A stretch of 64,000 bases of DNA, from assembly GCF_001954275.1 (NCBI RefSeq), contig NZ_MBEU01000004.1:62001-126000 (forward strand). Reading direction: 5' to 3'. Position numbers and translations under genes: made by a program. Below are positions 54,570 to 63,963 of the stretch, piece after piece. The DNA is from Mycobacterium sp. IS-836 (GTDB lineage: Bacteria; Actinomycetota; Actinomycetes; Mycobacteriales; Mycobacteriaceae). Under the pieces are notes generated by a model. That model ran no database searches. It worked only from the letters and a program-made list of their open reading frames with translations, and was not told the origin of the DNA. The number at the start of each line of letters is the position of its first letter. Position 1 is the first letter of the stretch.

Positions 54570-55056
54570 GCCCTCTCGCGAGGAGCAGGCGCGGGCGTTG
54601 TGCCTGCGCCTGCTCACCGCGAGATCGCGCACGCGGGCCGAGCTGTCCGGTCAGCTGGCCAGACGCGGATATCCCGACGACGTCAGCGCCCGGGTGTTGG
54701 ATCGACTGGCGTCCGTGGGCTTGGTCGACGACGCCGAGTTCGCCCAACAATGGGTGGCGTCCCGGCGGGCGAGGGCCGGAAAGAGCCGGCGCGCCCTGGC
54801 CGCCGAGTTGCATACCAAGGGCGTCGACAACGACGCGATCACCGCGGCATTGGCCGGGATCGACGCCGGCGCCGAGCGCGATCGGGCCGAGCAGCTGGTG
54901 CGTGCCAAGCTGCGGCGCGAGACGCTGGCTGGCGACGACGCAAAGGTGAGCCGCAGGCTGGTCGGGATGCTGGCGCGGCGTGGCTACGGCCAGAGCCTGG
55001 CCTGCGAGGTCGTCTTCGCCGAGCTGGCGGCCGAGCGGGAGCGCCGGCGGGTGTAG
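54523..55056 (+). CDS. recX: Regulatory protein RecX
   Basis: A 177-residue RecX that inhibits RecA filament activity. Helical repeats of the family are clear ([72 protein letters not shown]). It overlaps recA by 47 bp, in a different frame, so it is co-transcribed and coupled. ATG 54523 is used; ATG 54538 ([10 protein letters not shown]) is close to the M. tuberculosis N-terminus and equally possible. The Arg-rich C-terminus is normal. Confidence 0.93.
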   Translation: MTPQPMVSCPPPSTSEPSREEQARALCLRLLTARSRTRAELSGQLARRGYPDDVSARVLDRLASVGLVDDAEFAQQWVASRRARAGKSRRALAAELHTKGVDNDAITAALAGIDAGAERDRAEQLVRAKLRRETLAGDDAKVSRRLVGMLARRGYGQSLACEVVFAELAAERERRRV

Positions 55057-55059
55057 CTG

Positions 55060-55071
55060 CGGATTAATCCG
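55060..55071 (+). promoter_or_regulatory. Perfect 12-bp palindrome upstream of the miaB -10
   Basis: CGGATTAATCCG lies just after the recX stop and about 18 bp before the TACCAT hexamer of miaB, i.e. over the expected -35 region. It could be an operator. The binder is unknown. Confidence 0.35.
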
Positions 55072-55088
55072 GTGGGAGCCGGTCGCCG

Positions 55089-55094
55089 TACCAT
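55089..55094 (+). promoter_or_regulatory. -10 of a probable leaderless miaB transcript
   Basis: TACCAT ends 6 nt before GTG 55101. Confidence 0.5.
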
Positions 55095-55100
55095 GGCCCC

Positions 55101-56597
55101 GTGACTTCGACGGTGGCCCGAGACGTTTCGGGGGCGCGTACCTACCAGGTGCGCACCTATGGCTGCCAGATGAACGTCCACGATTCCGAACGCCTGGCCG
55201 GGCTGCTCGAGGCGGCCGGCTACCAACGGGCCGCCGACGGGACCGATGCCGACGTGGTGGTGTTCAACACCTGCGCCGTGCGCGAGAACGCGGACAACAA
55301 GCTGTACGGCAACCTCAGCCATCTGGCTCCGCGCAAGCGGGGCAATCCCGATATGCAGATCGCGGTCGGTGGCTGCCTGGCCCAAAAAGATCGAGACGCA
55401 GTGCTGCGCAAGGCGCCGTGGGTCGACGTCGTCTTCGGCACGCACAACATCGGATCGCTGCCCACGCTGCTCGACCGCGCCCGGCACAACAAGGTCGCCC
55501 AGGTAGAGATCGCCGAGGCGTTGCAGCAGTTTCCGTCGTCGCTGCCCAGCGCACGCGAATCCGCGTACGCCGCTTGGGTTTCCATCTCCGTCGGGTGCAA
55601 CAACAGCTGCACCTTCTGCATCGTCCCGTCGCTGCGCGGCAAGGAGGTCGACCGCAGTCCGGACGACATTCTGGCCGAGGTGAGGTCCCTGGTGGACGAC
55701 GGCGTGCTCGAGGTGACGCTGCTCGGCCAGAACGTCAACGCCTATGGGGTTTCCTTCGCCGACCCCGAGCTGCCGCGGAATCGCGGCGCCTTCGCCGAGC
55801 TGCTGCGCGCCTGCGGAGAAATCGACAAGCTGGAACGCGTCCGGTTCACCTCCCCGCATCCGGCCGAGTTCACCGACGACGTCATCGAGGCGATGGCGCA
55901 GACGCCGAACGTGTGCCCGGCCCTGCACATGCCGCTGCAGTCCGGATCCGACCGGGTGCTGCGCGCGATGCGGCGGTCGTACCGCGCCGATCGTTATCTG
56001 GGCATCATCGACCGGGTTCGGGCGGCGATGCCGCACGCGGCCATCACCACGGACCTGATCGTCGGATTTCCCGGCGAGACCGAAGAGGATTTCGCGGCCA
56101 CGCTCGACGTGGTGCGGCAGGCTCGGTTCGCGGCCGCGTTCACCTTCCAGTACTCCAAGCGGCCCGGCACCCCGGCTGCCGAACTCGACGGCCAGATCCC
56201 GAAAGCTGTTGTGCAGGAACGCTACGAGCGCCTGATCGAGCTGCAGGAGCAGATCTCGCTGGAGGGCAACCGCGCGCTGATCGGGCAGACCGTCGAGTTG
56301 CTCGTGGCCACTGGCGAAGGACGCAAGGACAGCCGGACATCGCGCATGACCGGACGCGCCCGCGACGGCCGGCTGGTGCACTTTTCCGCCGACACGGCGG
56401 TGCGGCCCGGCGACATCATCACCACGGCCGTCACCGGGGCCGCGCCGCACCACCTCGTCGCGGACGCCGGGGTGCTGACCCACCGCCGCACGCGGGCCGG
56501 TGACTCCGCAGGACAACGCCCGCGCGGCGTCGGCCTCGGCATGCCCGGTGTGGGGCCGTCCGCCGCCACCGCCCAACCGCTTGGATGCGCGCTATGA
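55101..56597 (+). CDS. miaB: tRNA-2-methylthio-N6-isopentenyladenosine synthase MiaB
   Basis: A radical-SAM methylthiotransferase that adds a methylthio group to i6A37 of tRNA. 498 residues: the N-terminal MTTase domain with three cluster Cys ([22 protein letters not shown]), the radical SAM motif CxxxCxxC as CNNSCTFC (about residues 166-173), and the C-terminal TRAM domain (about 385-445). A Gly/Ala/Pro tail follows. It corresponds to Rv2733c. miaA, which makes its substrate i6A, lies 4 kb downstream. Its last codons overlap the next gene (ATGA). Confidence 0.95.
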   Translation: MTSTVARDVSGARTYQVRTYGCQMNVHDSERLAGLLEAAGYQRAADGTDADVVVFNTCAVRENADNKLYGNLSHLAPRKRGNPDMQIAVGGCLAQKDRDAVLRKAPWVDVVFGTHNIGSLPTLLDRARHNKVAQVEIAEALQQFPSSLPSARESAYAAWVSISVGCNNSCTFCIVPSLRGKEVDRSPDDILAEVRSLVDDGVLEVTLLGQNVNAYGVSFADPELPRNRGAFAELLRACGEIDKLERVRFTSPHPAEFTDDVIEAMAQTPNVCPALHMPLQSGSDRVLRAMRRSYRADRYLGIIDRVRAAMPHAAITTDLIVGFPGETEEDFAATLDVVRQARFAAAFTFQYSKRPGTPAAELDGQIPKAVVQERYERLIELQEQISLEGNRALIGQTVELLVATGEGRKDSRTSRMTGRARDGRLVHFSADTAVRPGDIITTAVTGAAPHHLVADAGVLTHRRTRAGDSAGQRPRGVGLGMPGVGPSAATAQPLGCAL

Positions 56598-57211
56598 ATG
56601 AACAGAAAAAGGAACACGCCGACATCGACGCCCTGCGTGCCGAAATCGAGGCCGCGGAGCGCCGCGTCGCGCGTGAGATCGACCCCGGCCCAAGGGCATT
56701 CGTGGTCGCCATTCTGGTGTTCGTGCTGCTGGGTTCGTTCATCCTGCCGCACACCGGCGCCGTGCGGGGATGGGATGTCCTGTTTTCCAGCCACGGTGCG
56801 GGTGCGGCCGCGCTGGGCCTGCCGTTGCGGGTGTTCGCCTGGCTGGCGCTGGTGTTCGGCGTCGGATTCTCGATGCTGGCATTGCTGACCCGGCGGTGGG
56901 CGCTGGCATGGATCGCGCTGGCGGGCACGGCGATCGCCAGCGGCGCCGGGCTGCTGGCGGTGTGGTCGCGCCAAACCGTGGCCGCCGGTCATCCCGGCCC
57001 GGGTGTGGGCCTGATCGTGGCATGGATCACGGTGATTCTGTTGACGTTTCACTGGGCCCGGGTGGTGTGGGCCCGCACCATCGTGCAACTCGCGGCCGAG
57101 GAGCAAAGGCGCCGGATCGTGGCGCAGCAGCAGTCGAAGACGCTGCTGGACAGCCTCGACAAAAACGAAACCCCCGAAAAACCCGACGGTCCGGAAAAAC
57201 CCGAAGCCTAG
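56594..57211 (+). CDS. Polytopic membrane protein (Rv2732c-like)
   Basis: A 205-residue protein: an N-terminal charged helix (about 1-35), four transmembrane segments (about 40-58, 82-100, 108-130, 142-162), and a charged coiled C-terminus ending in a KPD/KPE-rich tail. ATG 56594 overlaps the miaB stop (ATGA) and is preferred over ATG 56585. Conserved in synteny next to miaB. The function is unknown. The 3' end overlaps the convergent DUF349 gene by 4 bp. Confidence 0.82.
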   Translation: MNEQKKEHADIDALRAEIEAAERRVAREIDPGPRAFVVAILVFVLLGSFILPHTGAVRGWDVLFSSHGAGAAALGLPLRVFAWLALVFGVGFSMLALLTRRWALAWIALAGTAIASGAGLLAVWSRQTVAAGHPGPGVGLIVAWITVILLTFHWARVVWARTIVQLAAEEQRRRIVAQQQSKTLLDSLDKNETPEKPDGPEKPEA

Positions 57212-58536
57212 GTCCGCCGCGTCAGCGCCTCGGCCGCCGCGTCGGCCCACTGCCGCCACTGCGCGGCGTTGGCTTTGGCCTCCTCGGCTTCTTTGGTGCG
57301 GCCGGCCGCCTCGGCCTTGCGCGCCTGCTGTTCGTATTGCTCGGCCCGGGTCGCGAACTGCTCGGCGCGGGCCTGCGCCTGGGGATCGGACCAATCCGAC
57401 TCGCCGGCGTCGCGCACTTTTTTCTCGACCGCCCGCAGCCGCCGCTCCAACTCGGCGGAGCGCTCCCGGGGGACTCGGCCGATCGCGTCCCACTTCTCCG
57501 CGATCGATCGCAGCGCCGCGCGGGCCGCGTCGTGATTGCTCGTGTCGAGCTTCTCCGCTTCGGCCAGCAGCGCCTCCTTGGCGGTGGCATTGGCCCGCAA
57601 CTCCGAATCCTTTTCCGCCGCAGCGGCATTGCGTGCGGTGAAAAACGTGTCCTGGGCGGCCTTGAAGCGGCGCCACAAGGCGTCGTCGACGTCCCTGCTG
57701 GCCCGGCCCGCCGCCTTCCATTCGGAGAGCAGCTTGCGGAATTCCGCGCTGGTCGCGGTCCAGTCCGTCGAATCGGACAGCTCTTCGGCCCGTTCGCAGA
57801 GCCGCCCCTTGGATTCCCGAACCCCCGATCGCTCGCGGTCCAGCTCGGCGAAGTGGGCGCCCCGGCGCCGGTTGAAGGCTTCGCGGGCGGCCGAGTAGCG
57901 CTTCCACAACGCGTCGTCGACCTTGCGGTCCAGGCCGCTGATCGTCTTCCACTCGTCGAGGATCGCTCGCAGCCGGTCGCCGGCGATTTTCCATTGGGTC
58001 GAGTTCGCGGCCAGCTGCTCGGCCTCGGCCGCCAGCGCCTCCTTGCGGGCGGTCTGAGCGGCGCGATGCTCCTCGCGGCGGGACTTGTCGGCGGCCGCCG
58101 CCGCCCCGGCGTGCTCGAGCAGCGTCGTCAGCCGGCCCGCGAGGGCATCGATGTCGCCCAGTACGCACGCGGTCGGCAGCGCCTCGGCCAGTTCGGATGC
58201 GTGGGCTTTGATCTTGCGGGCATCGCCGGTACCCGACGCCAGCCGTTCTTCCATCAGCGTGATCTCGGTGGCGAGGTCATCGAACCGGCGGCCGAAGTGT
58301 GCGAACGCGGCCTCGCGGTCGCCGGCCTGCCAGGATCCGACGATGCGTTCGCCCGCCGCGCTGATCAGCCAGACGGTGCCGTCGTCGTCGACGCGCCCGA
58401 ACTGGTGCGGATCGCTCGACGGGGGCACGGCGACCGGGTGGATTGCGGGCCGCGAAGTCGGTCGCGGCCCGGGTCGCGGTCCCGGACGCGGCGGCGGCGT
58501 AGGTGAATCGTTGCCGCGGGGCTCGTCAGCGGTCAT
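57208..58536 (-). CDS. DUF349-repeat protein (Rv2731-like)
   Basis: A 442-residue cytoplasmic protein, Ala/Arg-rich and almost all helical. A Pro/Arg-rich N-terminus ([11 protein letters not shown]) precedes a short beta segment ([12 protein letters not shown]), then DUF349 repeats with the hallmark W-x5-G and [18 protein letters not shown] and [21 protein letters not shown]349 proteins are thought to bind RNA or ribosomes in other bacteria; the role in mycobacteria is unknown. Ribosome-binding region GGGCAGG before ATG 58536. It faces a 305-bp divergent spacer. Confidence 0.88.
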   Translation of the reverse strand: MTADEPRGNDSPTPPPRPGPRPGPRPTSRPAIHPVAVPPSSDPHQFGRVDDDGTVWLISAAGERIVGSWQAGDREAAFAHFGRRFDDLATEITLMEERLASGTGDARKIKAHASELAEALPTACVLGDIDALAGRLTTLLEHAGAAAAADKSRREEHRAAQTARKEALAAEAEQLAANSTQWKIAGDRLRAILDEWKTISGLDRKVDDALWKRYSAAREAFNRRRGAHFAELDRERSGVRESKGRLCERAEELSDSTDWTATSAEFRKLLSEWKAAGRASRDVDDALWRRFKAAQDTFFTARNAAAAEKDSELRANATAKEALLAEAEKLDTSNHDAARAALRSIAEKWDAIGRVPRERSAELERRLRAVEKKVRDAGESDWSDPQAQARAEQFATRAEQYEQQARKAEAAGRTKEAEEAKANAAQWRQWADAAAEALTRRT

Positions 58537-58841
58537 CGCTCGTCACCTGCCCTTTGCCACCTTCGCGCGGTTGGTGTTCCGCGCGCCTGCCGCGCGTAGC
58601 GGCACCGATACTTCCCTAAGCGCTTCCCACAGTATTCAAGCAGCTTGGCGGACTGTGCGCGGCCACCTTAGCAGCCCTCTATGGTGAGGGCCGGCGATAA
58701 GTATTGATGCGCTCGCCGCGCCGCGATTGTGGCCGGGATGGCACCCCGGTCGAACTACAGTCGAACTACAGTAGTCGAGAACCCGTATGAAACTGCACGT
58801 GTACGGAAAGCTTTGGGGGGAGCGCTGGTGAGGGGGTTCCC
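58537..58841. promoter_or_regulatory. Divergent spacer between the DUF349 gene and the DMT transporter gene
   Basis: This 305-bp stretch has no gene. It carries a perfect 11-bp tandem repeat GTCGAACTACA (58749-58759 and 58760-58770), followed by GTAGTCGAG, so the second copy and its flank form a near-palindrome CTAC-A-GTAG. GAGGGGG before ATG 58842 is the ribosome-binding site of the transporter gene. The repeat probably is a regulatory site for one of the two promoters. I see no tRNA or small-RNA signal. Confidence 0.45.
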
Positions 58842-59804
58842 ATGTCCAAAGTGGACGTCGCGGCACTGATTGCCTTGTGCGCGGCGCTGGCCTCCGCGAT
58901 GGGCGACGTCATCCGGCAGCGATCCGCACACGAAATCACCGACAAACACGTCGGGCATCTCGAGTTGTTCCGTATGTCGTTGCGCGACAAGCGGTGGTGG
59001 TTGGGCGGCCTGGCGGCGATCGTCAACTACAGCCTGCAGGCCGGGGCCCTGGCGTGGGGGTCGGTGGTCTTGGTGACCTCGCTACAGGTGACCGCGCTTC
59101 TGTTTGCCCTGCCGATCTATGCGCGGCTGACCGGGCACCGGGTCACCCGCTGGGAGTGGATCTGGGCGATCGTGCTGGCCGGTTCTTTGGCGGTGGTCAT
59201 CATCGTGGGCGACCCGACGGTCGGTCAGCAGCGGGGAGCGCTGTCCCAGTGGATCATCGTGGCCCTGGTCATGGGTCCCATCCTGGTGTTGTGTTTGCTG
59301 GGGGCGCGCATCTGGTCCGGTCGCCCGGTCGCGGCCGTGCTGCTGGCCCTGGTGGCGGGTTCGTCGTTGGCGTTGTTCGCGGTGCTGACTAAGGGCCTCG
59401 TCGAACTGCTCGAAGAAGGCTTGGGCGCCGCCCTGACTTCGCCGGAGTTCTTTCCGTGGCTAGTGCTGATGCTGGCCGGGATGATTTTCCAGCAGTCGGC
59501 CTTTCGTGCCGGGGCGCTGACCGCGTCGTTGCCGACGATGACCGTGGCCAAGCCGCTAGTCGGCGGGGTACTCGGGGTGTTTCTTCTCGGCGAGACGTTC
59601 GACGCCCACGGGCCTCAGGCGTTCGTGCTGGTCGCGGCGGTGGCCATGGTGATTGTCGCGACGGTAGCGCTGGCCCGTGGGGAGGCCGCGTCGATCGCGG
59701 CGGAGACGGGGCGCGACCTCAAGCGCACCGTGGCTCCCGCGGCGCAGGACGAACCGCCGCAGAGCGATGCGGCCCCGTCGGAGGAAAGCCGCACGATCAC
59801 CTGA
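58842..59804 (+). CDS. DMT-superfamily (EamA-like) membrane protein (Rv2729c-like)
   Basis: An integral membrane protein of 320 residues with about nine to ten hydrophobic helices in the DMT/EamA pattern, e.g. ALIALCAALASAMGDVIRQ at the start and LVGGVLGVFLLGETFDAHG near the end, the usual DMT signature. A hydrophilic C-terminal tail of about 40 residues follows. The substrate is unknown. Not obviously in an operon; the next gene has its own leaderless promoter 31 nt after the stop. Confidence 0.88.
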   Translation: MSKVDVAALIALCAALASAMGDVIRQRSAHEITDKHVGHLELFRMSLRDKRWWLGGLAAIVNYSLQAGALAWGSVVLVTSLQVTALLFALPIYARLTGHRVTRWEWIWAIVLAGSLAVVIIVGDPTVGQQRGALSQWIIVALVMGPILVLCLLGARIWSGRPVAAVLLALVAGSSLALFAVLTKGLVELLEEGLGAALTSPEFFPWLVLMLAGMIFQQSAFRAGALTASLPTMTVAKPLVGGVLGVFLLGETFDAHGPQAFVLVAAVAMVIVATVALARGEAASIAAETGRDLKRTVAPAAQDEPPQSDAAPSEESRTIT

Positions 59805-59822
59805 CGCGGTCGATCCGTCCGT

Positions 59823-59828
59823 TAGTTT
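59823..59828 (+). promoter_or_regulatory. -10 of a probable leaderless transcript (Rv2728c-like gene)
   Basis: TAGTTT ends 6 nt before GTG 59835. Confidence 0.45.
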
Positions 59829-59834
59829 GGTGGC

Positions 59835-60536
59835 GTGCTGAGCGCCATCGCGATCATTCCCTCGGCGCCGGTGCTCGTCCCGCAGCTCGCCGGAACGGCC
59901 GCCGCCGAATTGGCCGACGCGTCCGCCGCGGTCCTGGCCGCGGCCGCCCTGCTGCCGCCGCGCTGGATCGTCGTCGGGACTGGCCGAGCGGACGACGTCC
60001 TCGGTCCCGACGGCGTGGGCACCTTCGCGGGCTTCGGCGCCGACGTGCGGGTCCGGCTGTCGCCCCAGACCTCGGCCGAGCCACCAGCCGAGCGACCGGC
60101 CGAGATGCCCCTGTGCGCGCTGCTTGCCGCCTGGGTTCGCGGCCAGGTCCGGCCCGAGGCCAGCGCGCGGGTCCACGTCTACCGCGATGACCACGACGCC
60201 GACACCGCGCTGACGCATGGCCGGCAACTACGCGCCGCGATCGACCGGGCGCCCGACCCTGTCGGAGTGTTGGTCATCGCCGACGGCGCCAACACCCTGA
60301 CACCGAGCGCGCCCGGCGGCTACCACCCCGGCAACGCCGACGCCCAGCTGGCCCTCGACGACGCGTTGGCAACCGGCGATGCCGCCGCATTGACCCGGCT
60401 GGCGCCGGAGATCCGGGGCCGGGTCGCCTTCCACGTGCTGGCGGGGCTGGCCGAACCGGGGCCGCGATCGGCCAAGGAGCTCTACCGCGGAGCGCCCTAC
60501 GGGGTGGGCTACTTCGTCGGCGCCTGGCAGCCGTGA
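59835..60536 (+). CDS. Class III extradiol dioxygenase-like protein (Rv2728c-like)
   Basis: A 233-residue Ala-rich protein. The opening [17 protein letters not shown] resembles the N-terminus of AmmeMemoRadiSam-B/class III extradiol dioxygenase (LigB-like) proteins. The usual His ligands of that fold are not convincing here, so activity is doubtful. It is always found next to miaA in mycobacteria. The stop overlaps the miaA start (GTGA), so they are one transcript starting at a leaderless promoter. The function is unknown. Confidence 0.8.
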   Translation: MLSAIAIIPSAPVLVPQLAGTAAAELADASAAVLAAAALLPPRWIVVGTGRADDVLGPDGVGTFAGFGADVRVRLSPQTSAEPPAERPAEMPLCALLAAWVRGQVRPEASARVHVYRDDHDADTALTHGRQLRAAIDRAPDPVGVLVIADGANTLTPSAPGGYHPGNADAQLALDDALATGDAAALTRLAPEIRGRVAFHVLAGLAEPGPRSAKELYRGAPYGVGYFVGAWQP

Positions 60537-61486
60537 GCCAAGCCGTGCGACCGCTCGCGATCATCGGCCCGACCGGTACCGGCAAGTCGCAGCTGGCGCT
60601 CGACGTCGCCGAGCGTCTCAGCGGCGAACTCGCGGTAGAGATCGTCAACGCCGACGCGATGCAGCTCTATCGCGGCATGGACATCGGAACCGCCAAGCTG
60701 CCCGTCGAGGCCCGCCGCGGCATCCCGCACCACCAGCTCGACGTGCTCGACGTCACCGAGACCGCGACCGTCGCCCGCTACCAGCGGGCCGCCGCCGCTG
60801 ACATCGACGCGATCGCCGTCCGGGGCGCGCTGCCGGTGGTGGTCGGCGGCTCGATGCTCTACATCCAGTCGCTGCTCGACGACTGGTCGTTCCCCGCGAC
60901 CGATCCCGCGGTGCGCGCGCGCTGGGAGCGACGGCTCGCCGAGGAGGGAGTGGGGCCGCTGCACGCGGAGCTGGCCCGGCGCGACCCCGCGGCGGCCGCC
61001 GCGATCCTGCCCACCGACGGCCGGCGCACGGTACGGGCGCTCGAAGTGGTGGAGCTCACCGGCCAGCCGTTCGCCGCGTCCGCGCCGCGCATCGGCACTC
61101 CGCGCTGGGGCACCGTCATCATCGGATTAGATTGTGACACAACGCTTCTCGACGAGAGATTGGCGCGCCGCACAGATACGATGTTCGAACAAGGCCTGGT
61201 CGACGAGGTACGCGCACTCCTCAAACAGGGCCTGCGCGACGGGGTCACCGCCTCGCGTGCGCTGGGCTACGCCCAGGTGCTCGCGGCGCTGGACGCCGGC
61301 GGCGCGTCCGACCTGCTGCGCGCGGCGCGCGAACAAACCTACGTCGGCACCCGCCGGTACGTGCGGCGGCAGCGCTCCTGGTTTCGCCGGGACCACCGGG
61401 TGCACTGGCTCGAGTCTGAAAAAGGCGAAGCCGACCGCACCCGCGTCGTCGACGAAGCGGTGCGGGCGTGGCGGCACGTATCCTGA
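60533..61486 (+). CDS. miaA: tRNA dimethylallyltransferase MiaA
   Basis: Transfers a dimethylallyl group to A37 of tRNAs reading UNN codons, giving i6A, the substrate of MiaB. 317 residues with the P-loop [19 protein letters not shown] at the N-terminus, [17 protein letters not shown], the [12 protein letters not shown] loop, and the C-terminal RQRSWFRRD motif. The GTG at 60533 overlaps the previous stop. dapF follows at 4 nt but also has a -10 of its own inside the miaA 3' end. Confidence 0.95.
   Translation: MSQAVRPLAIIGPTGTGKSQLALDVAERLSGELAVEIVNADAMQLYRGMDIGTAKLPVEARRGIPHHQLDVLDVTETATVARYQRAAAADIDAIAVRGALPVVVGGSMLYIQSLLDDWSFPATDPAVRARWERRLAEEGVGPLHAELARRDPAAAAAILPTDGRRTVRALEVVELTGQPFAASAPRIGTPRWGTVIIGLDCDTTLLDERLARRTDTMFEQGLVDEVRALLKQGLRDGVTASRALGYAQVLAALDAGGASDLLRAAREQTYVGTRRYVRRQRSWFRRDHRVHWLESEKGEADRTRVVDEAVRAWRHVS
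61479..61484 (+). promoter_or_regulatory. -10 of a probable leaderless dapF transcript, inside miaA
   Basis: TATCCT ends 6 nt before GTG 61491 and lies within the last codons of miaA. Confidence 0.45.
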
Positions 61487-61490
61487 GCTG

Positions 61491-62375
61491 GTGATCTTCG
61501 CTAAGGGGCACGGCACGCAAAACGATTTCGTGCTGCTGCCCGACGTCGGCGCCGAACTGGCGCTCACCCCGGAGTCGGTGGCCGCGTTGTGCGACCGGCG
61601 CCGCGGATTGGGCGCCGACGGCGTGCTGCGGATCACCACGGCCGAGGCGGCCGTGGCCACTGGGGTGCTCGAGCGCCTGCCCGACGGCGTCGGGACGAGC
61701 GACTGGTACATGGATTACCGCAACGCCGATGGATCGATCGCACAGATGTGCGGCAACGGTGTGCGGGTCTTCGCACACTACTTGCGGGTCAGCGGTCTGG
61801 AGTCGCGCGATGAGTTCGTCGTGGGATCGCTGGCCGGCCCGCGGCCGGTCACCCTGCACCACGCGGACGCGACCGACGCCGACGTCACCGTTGACATGGG
61901 CAAGGCCAACCGGCTGGGCAGCGGCGGCGACGCGTTTGCGGCCGTCGTCGGCGGCCGGCGATTCACCGGGCTGGCTGTCGACGTGGGCAACCCGCACCTG
62001 GCGTGCGTGGATCCGCGGCTGACCCCCGACGAGCTCGCCGCGCTGGACGTGGCCGCCCCGGTGCAGTTCGATCGCGCGCAATTCCCCGACGGCGTCAATG
62101 TCGAAGTCCTCACCCCGGCCGTCGGCGGGGTGACTCACATGCGGGTCCACGAGCGCGGTGTGGGCGAAACCCGATCCTGCGGCACGGGAACGGTCGCCGC
62201 CGCGGTCGCCGCGCTGGCCGATGCCGGCGCGGACACCGGGACGCTGACCGTACGGGTGCCGGGCGGCGACGTCACGGTCACCATCACCGACGCCACCAGC
62301 TACCTGCGCGGCCCGTCGGTGCTGGTGGCCCGTGGCGAGATCAGCGAGGAATGGTGGCGCGCACAGCAGCGTTAA
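61491..62375 (+). CDS. dapF: Diaminopimelate epimerase
   Basis: Converts LL- to meso-diaminopimelate, the precursor of lysine and of peptidoglycan cross-links. 294 residues. The two active-site Cys are in [10 protein letters not shown] (about residue 87) and [14 protein letters not shown] (about residue 226). The N-terminus [18 protein letters not shown] matches M. tuberculosis when GTG 61491 is used. Cofactor-independent proline-racemase-like fold. dapF here closes the set of lysine genes in the window (dapA 39459, dapB 21171). Confidence 0.96.
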   Translation: MIFAKGHGTQNDFVLLPDVGAELALTPESVAALCDRRRGLGADGVLRITTAEAAVATGVLERLPDGVGTSDWYMDYRNADGSIAQMCGNGVRVFAHYLRVSGLESRDEFVVGSLAGPRPVTLHHADATDADVTVDMGKANRLGSGGDAFAAVVGGRRFTGLAVDVGNPHLACVDPRLTPDELAALDVAAPVQFDRAQFPDGVNVEVLTPAVGGVTHMRVHERGVGETRSCGTGTVAAAVAALADAGADTGTLTVRVPGGDVTVTITDATSYLRGPSVLVARGEISEEWWRAQQR

Positions 62376-62398
62376 ATCGGGTGCGCGCAACCGATTTA
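62373..62398 (+). terminator. Inverted repeat over the dapF stop codon
   Basis: TAAATCGG (62373-62380) and CCGATTTA (62391-62398) are perfect 8-bp arms around GTGCGCGCAA, which itself holds the palindrome TGCGCGCA. The first arm contains the dapF stop. No U-tract follows. It may be a terminator-like hairpin or an operator for hflX 24 nt downstream. Confidence 0.45.
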
Positions 62399-62421
62399 GC
62401 GTGCACTATTGCTAATTGCCT

Positions 62422-63873
62422 ATGACTCATCCAGAAACTCCCTTTCACGATCAGCCGGATCTAGAACCCAGCGCGGGCGAGCTCGCCCTCGAAGACCGAT
62501 CGGCGCTGCGCCGCGTCGCCGGGCTGTCGACCGAACTCGCCGACATCTCCGAGGTCGAGTACCGCCAGCTCCGGCTGGAGCGCGTGGTGCTGGTCGGCGT
62601 CTGGACGCAGGGCAGCGCCGCCGACAACCAGGCGAGCCTGGCCGAGCTGGCCGCCCTGGCCGAGACCGCCGGCTCGCTGGTGCTCGAAGGCCTCATCCAG
62701 CGCCGCGACAAGCCCGATCCGTCCACCTACATCGGCTCGGGCAAGGCGCAGGAATTGCGCGAGGTCGTCCTGGCGACGGGCGCCGACACCGTCATCTGCG
62801 ACGGTGAATTGTCACCGGCGCAGCTGACCGCGCTGGAGAAGGCCGTCAAGGTCAAGGTCATCGACCGCACCGCGCTGATCCTCGACATCTTCGCCCAGCA
62901 CGCCACCAGCCGGGAAGGCAAGGCGCAGGTGTCGCTGGCCCAGATGGAGTACATGCTGCCGCGGCTGCGCGGCTGGGGTGAGTCGATGTCCCGGCAGGCC
63001 GGTGGACGCGCCGGCGGCAGCGGCGGCGGCGTGGGCCTGCGCGGTCCCGGTGAGACCAAAATCGAGACGGACCGGCGCCGCATCCGCGAGCGAATGTCCA
63101 AGCTGCGCCGCGAGATCAAGGACATGAAGCAGGCTCGCGACACCCAGCGCAGCCGTCGGCTCGGCAGCGACATCCCGTCGATCGCCATCGTCGGATACAC
63201 CAATGCGGGCAAGTCCAGCCTGCTCAACGCGCTGACCGGGGCCGGGGTGCTGGTGGAGGACGCGTTGTTCGCGACGCTGGAGCCCACCACCCGGCGCGCG
63301 GAGTTCGACCCCGGAACCAAATGGGCTCGGCCGTTCGTGCTGACCGACACGGTCGGGTTCGTCAGGCACCTGCCCACCCAGCTGGTCGAGGCGTTTCGCT
63401 CCACGCTGGAGGAAGTCGTCGACGCCGACCTGCTGGTGCACGTCGTCGACGGCTCCGACGTCAACCCCTTTGCCCAGATCGATGCGGTACGGCAGGTGAT
63501 TTCGGAAGTCTTCACCGACTACACGGCCGACCGCGACGGTGCCCCGCCGCCGGAGCTGTTGGTGGTGAACAAGGTCGATGCCGCAAGCGATCTGACGCTG
63601 GCCAAGCTTCGCCACGGGCTGCCCGGGGCGCTGTTCGTGTCCGCGCGCACCGGCGACGGCATCGACGCGCTGCGCCGCCGGATCGCCGAACTCGCGGCGC
63701 CCACCGACACCGCCGTCGACGTGGTGATCCCCTACGACCGCGGTGACCTGGTGGCCCGCGTGCACGCCGACGGCCGGGTACAGCAGGCCGAGCACAACTC
63801 GCAGGGCACTCGCCTGGTGGCCCGCGTTCCGGTCGCGCTGGCCGCGAGCCTGCGCGAGTTCTCCGCGAAGTAA
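62422..63873 (+). CDS. hflX: Ribosome-associated GTPase HflX
   Basis: A GTPase that splits or rescues stalled ribosomes; in mycobacteria it is linked to ribosome hibernation and macrolide tolerance. 483 residues: an N-terminal HflX domain with KPDPSTYIGSGKAQEL (about 90-110), a glycine-rich linker GGRAGGSGGGVGLRGPGE, a coiled segment, the G domain with P-loop GYTNAGKSSL (about 255), DTVGF and NKVD, and the C-terminal domain. ATG 62422 is preferred; TTG 62416 is in frame. An inverted repeat lies just upstream. Confidence 0.95.
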   Translation: MTHPETPFHDQPDLEPSAGELALEDRSALRRVAGLSTELADISEVEYRQLRLERVVLVGVWTQGSAADNQASLAELAALAETAGSLVLEGLIQRRDKPDPSTYIGSGKAQELREVVLATGADTVICDGELSPAQLTALEKAVKVKVIDRTALILDIFAQHATSREGKAQVSLAQMEYMLPRLRGWGESMSRQAGGRAGGSGGGVGLRGPGETKIETDRRRIRERMSKLRREIKDMKQARDTQRSRRLGSDIPSIAIVGYTNAGKSSLLNALTGAGVLVEDALFATLEPTTRRAEFDPGTKWARPFVLTDTVGFVRHLPTQLVEAFRSTLEEVVDADLLVHVVDGSDVNPFAQIDAVRQVISEVFTDYTADRDGAPPPELLVVNKVDAASDLTLAKLRHGLPGALFVSARTGDGIDALRRRIAELAAPTDTAVDVVIPYDRGDLVARVHADGRVQQAEHNSQGTRLVARVPVALAASLREFSAK

Positions 63874-63904
63874 GCCTCAGCCGGGCCCGGCCGCCCAGCC
63901 GCCG

Positions 63905-63929
63905 ACCAACCGTCTGGTTGGTATATCTT
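63905..63929 (+). promoter_or_regulatory. fadE20 promoter with TetR-like operator
   Basis: A perfect inverted repeat ACCAACC-GTCT-GGTTGGT (63905-63922) abuts the -10 TATCTT (63924-63929), 34 nt before the fadE20 ATG. Size and symmetry suggest a TetR-type repressor of fatty-acid genes. Confidence 0.6.
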
Positions 63930-63963
63930 GGGCGGCAGAGTCCCCGTCGCCCGGAGGTCAGTT

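Noticed and set aside
56222..58506. Long open frames on both strands over Rv2732c- and DUF349-like genes
   Set aside because: They contradict the clear coding frames there and have no recognisable domains.
58750..58778. TCGAAC in the 58.7-kb spacer as an SOS box
   Set aside because: The second half GTTCGA is missing at the right spacing, so it is not a LexA site.
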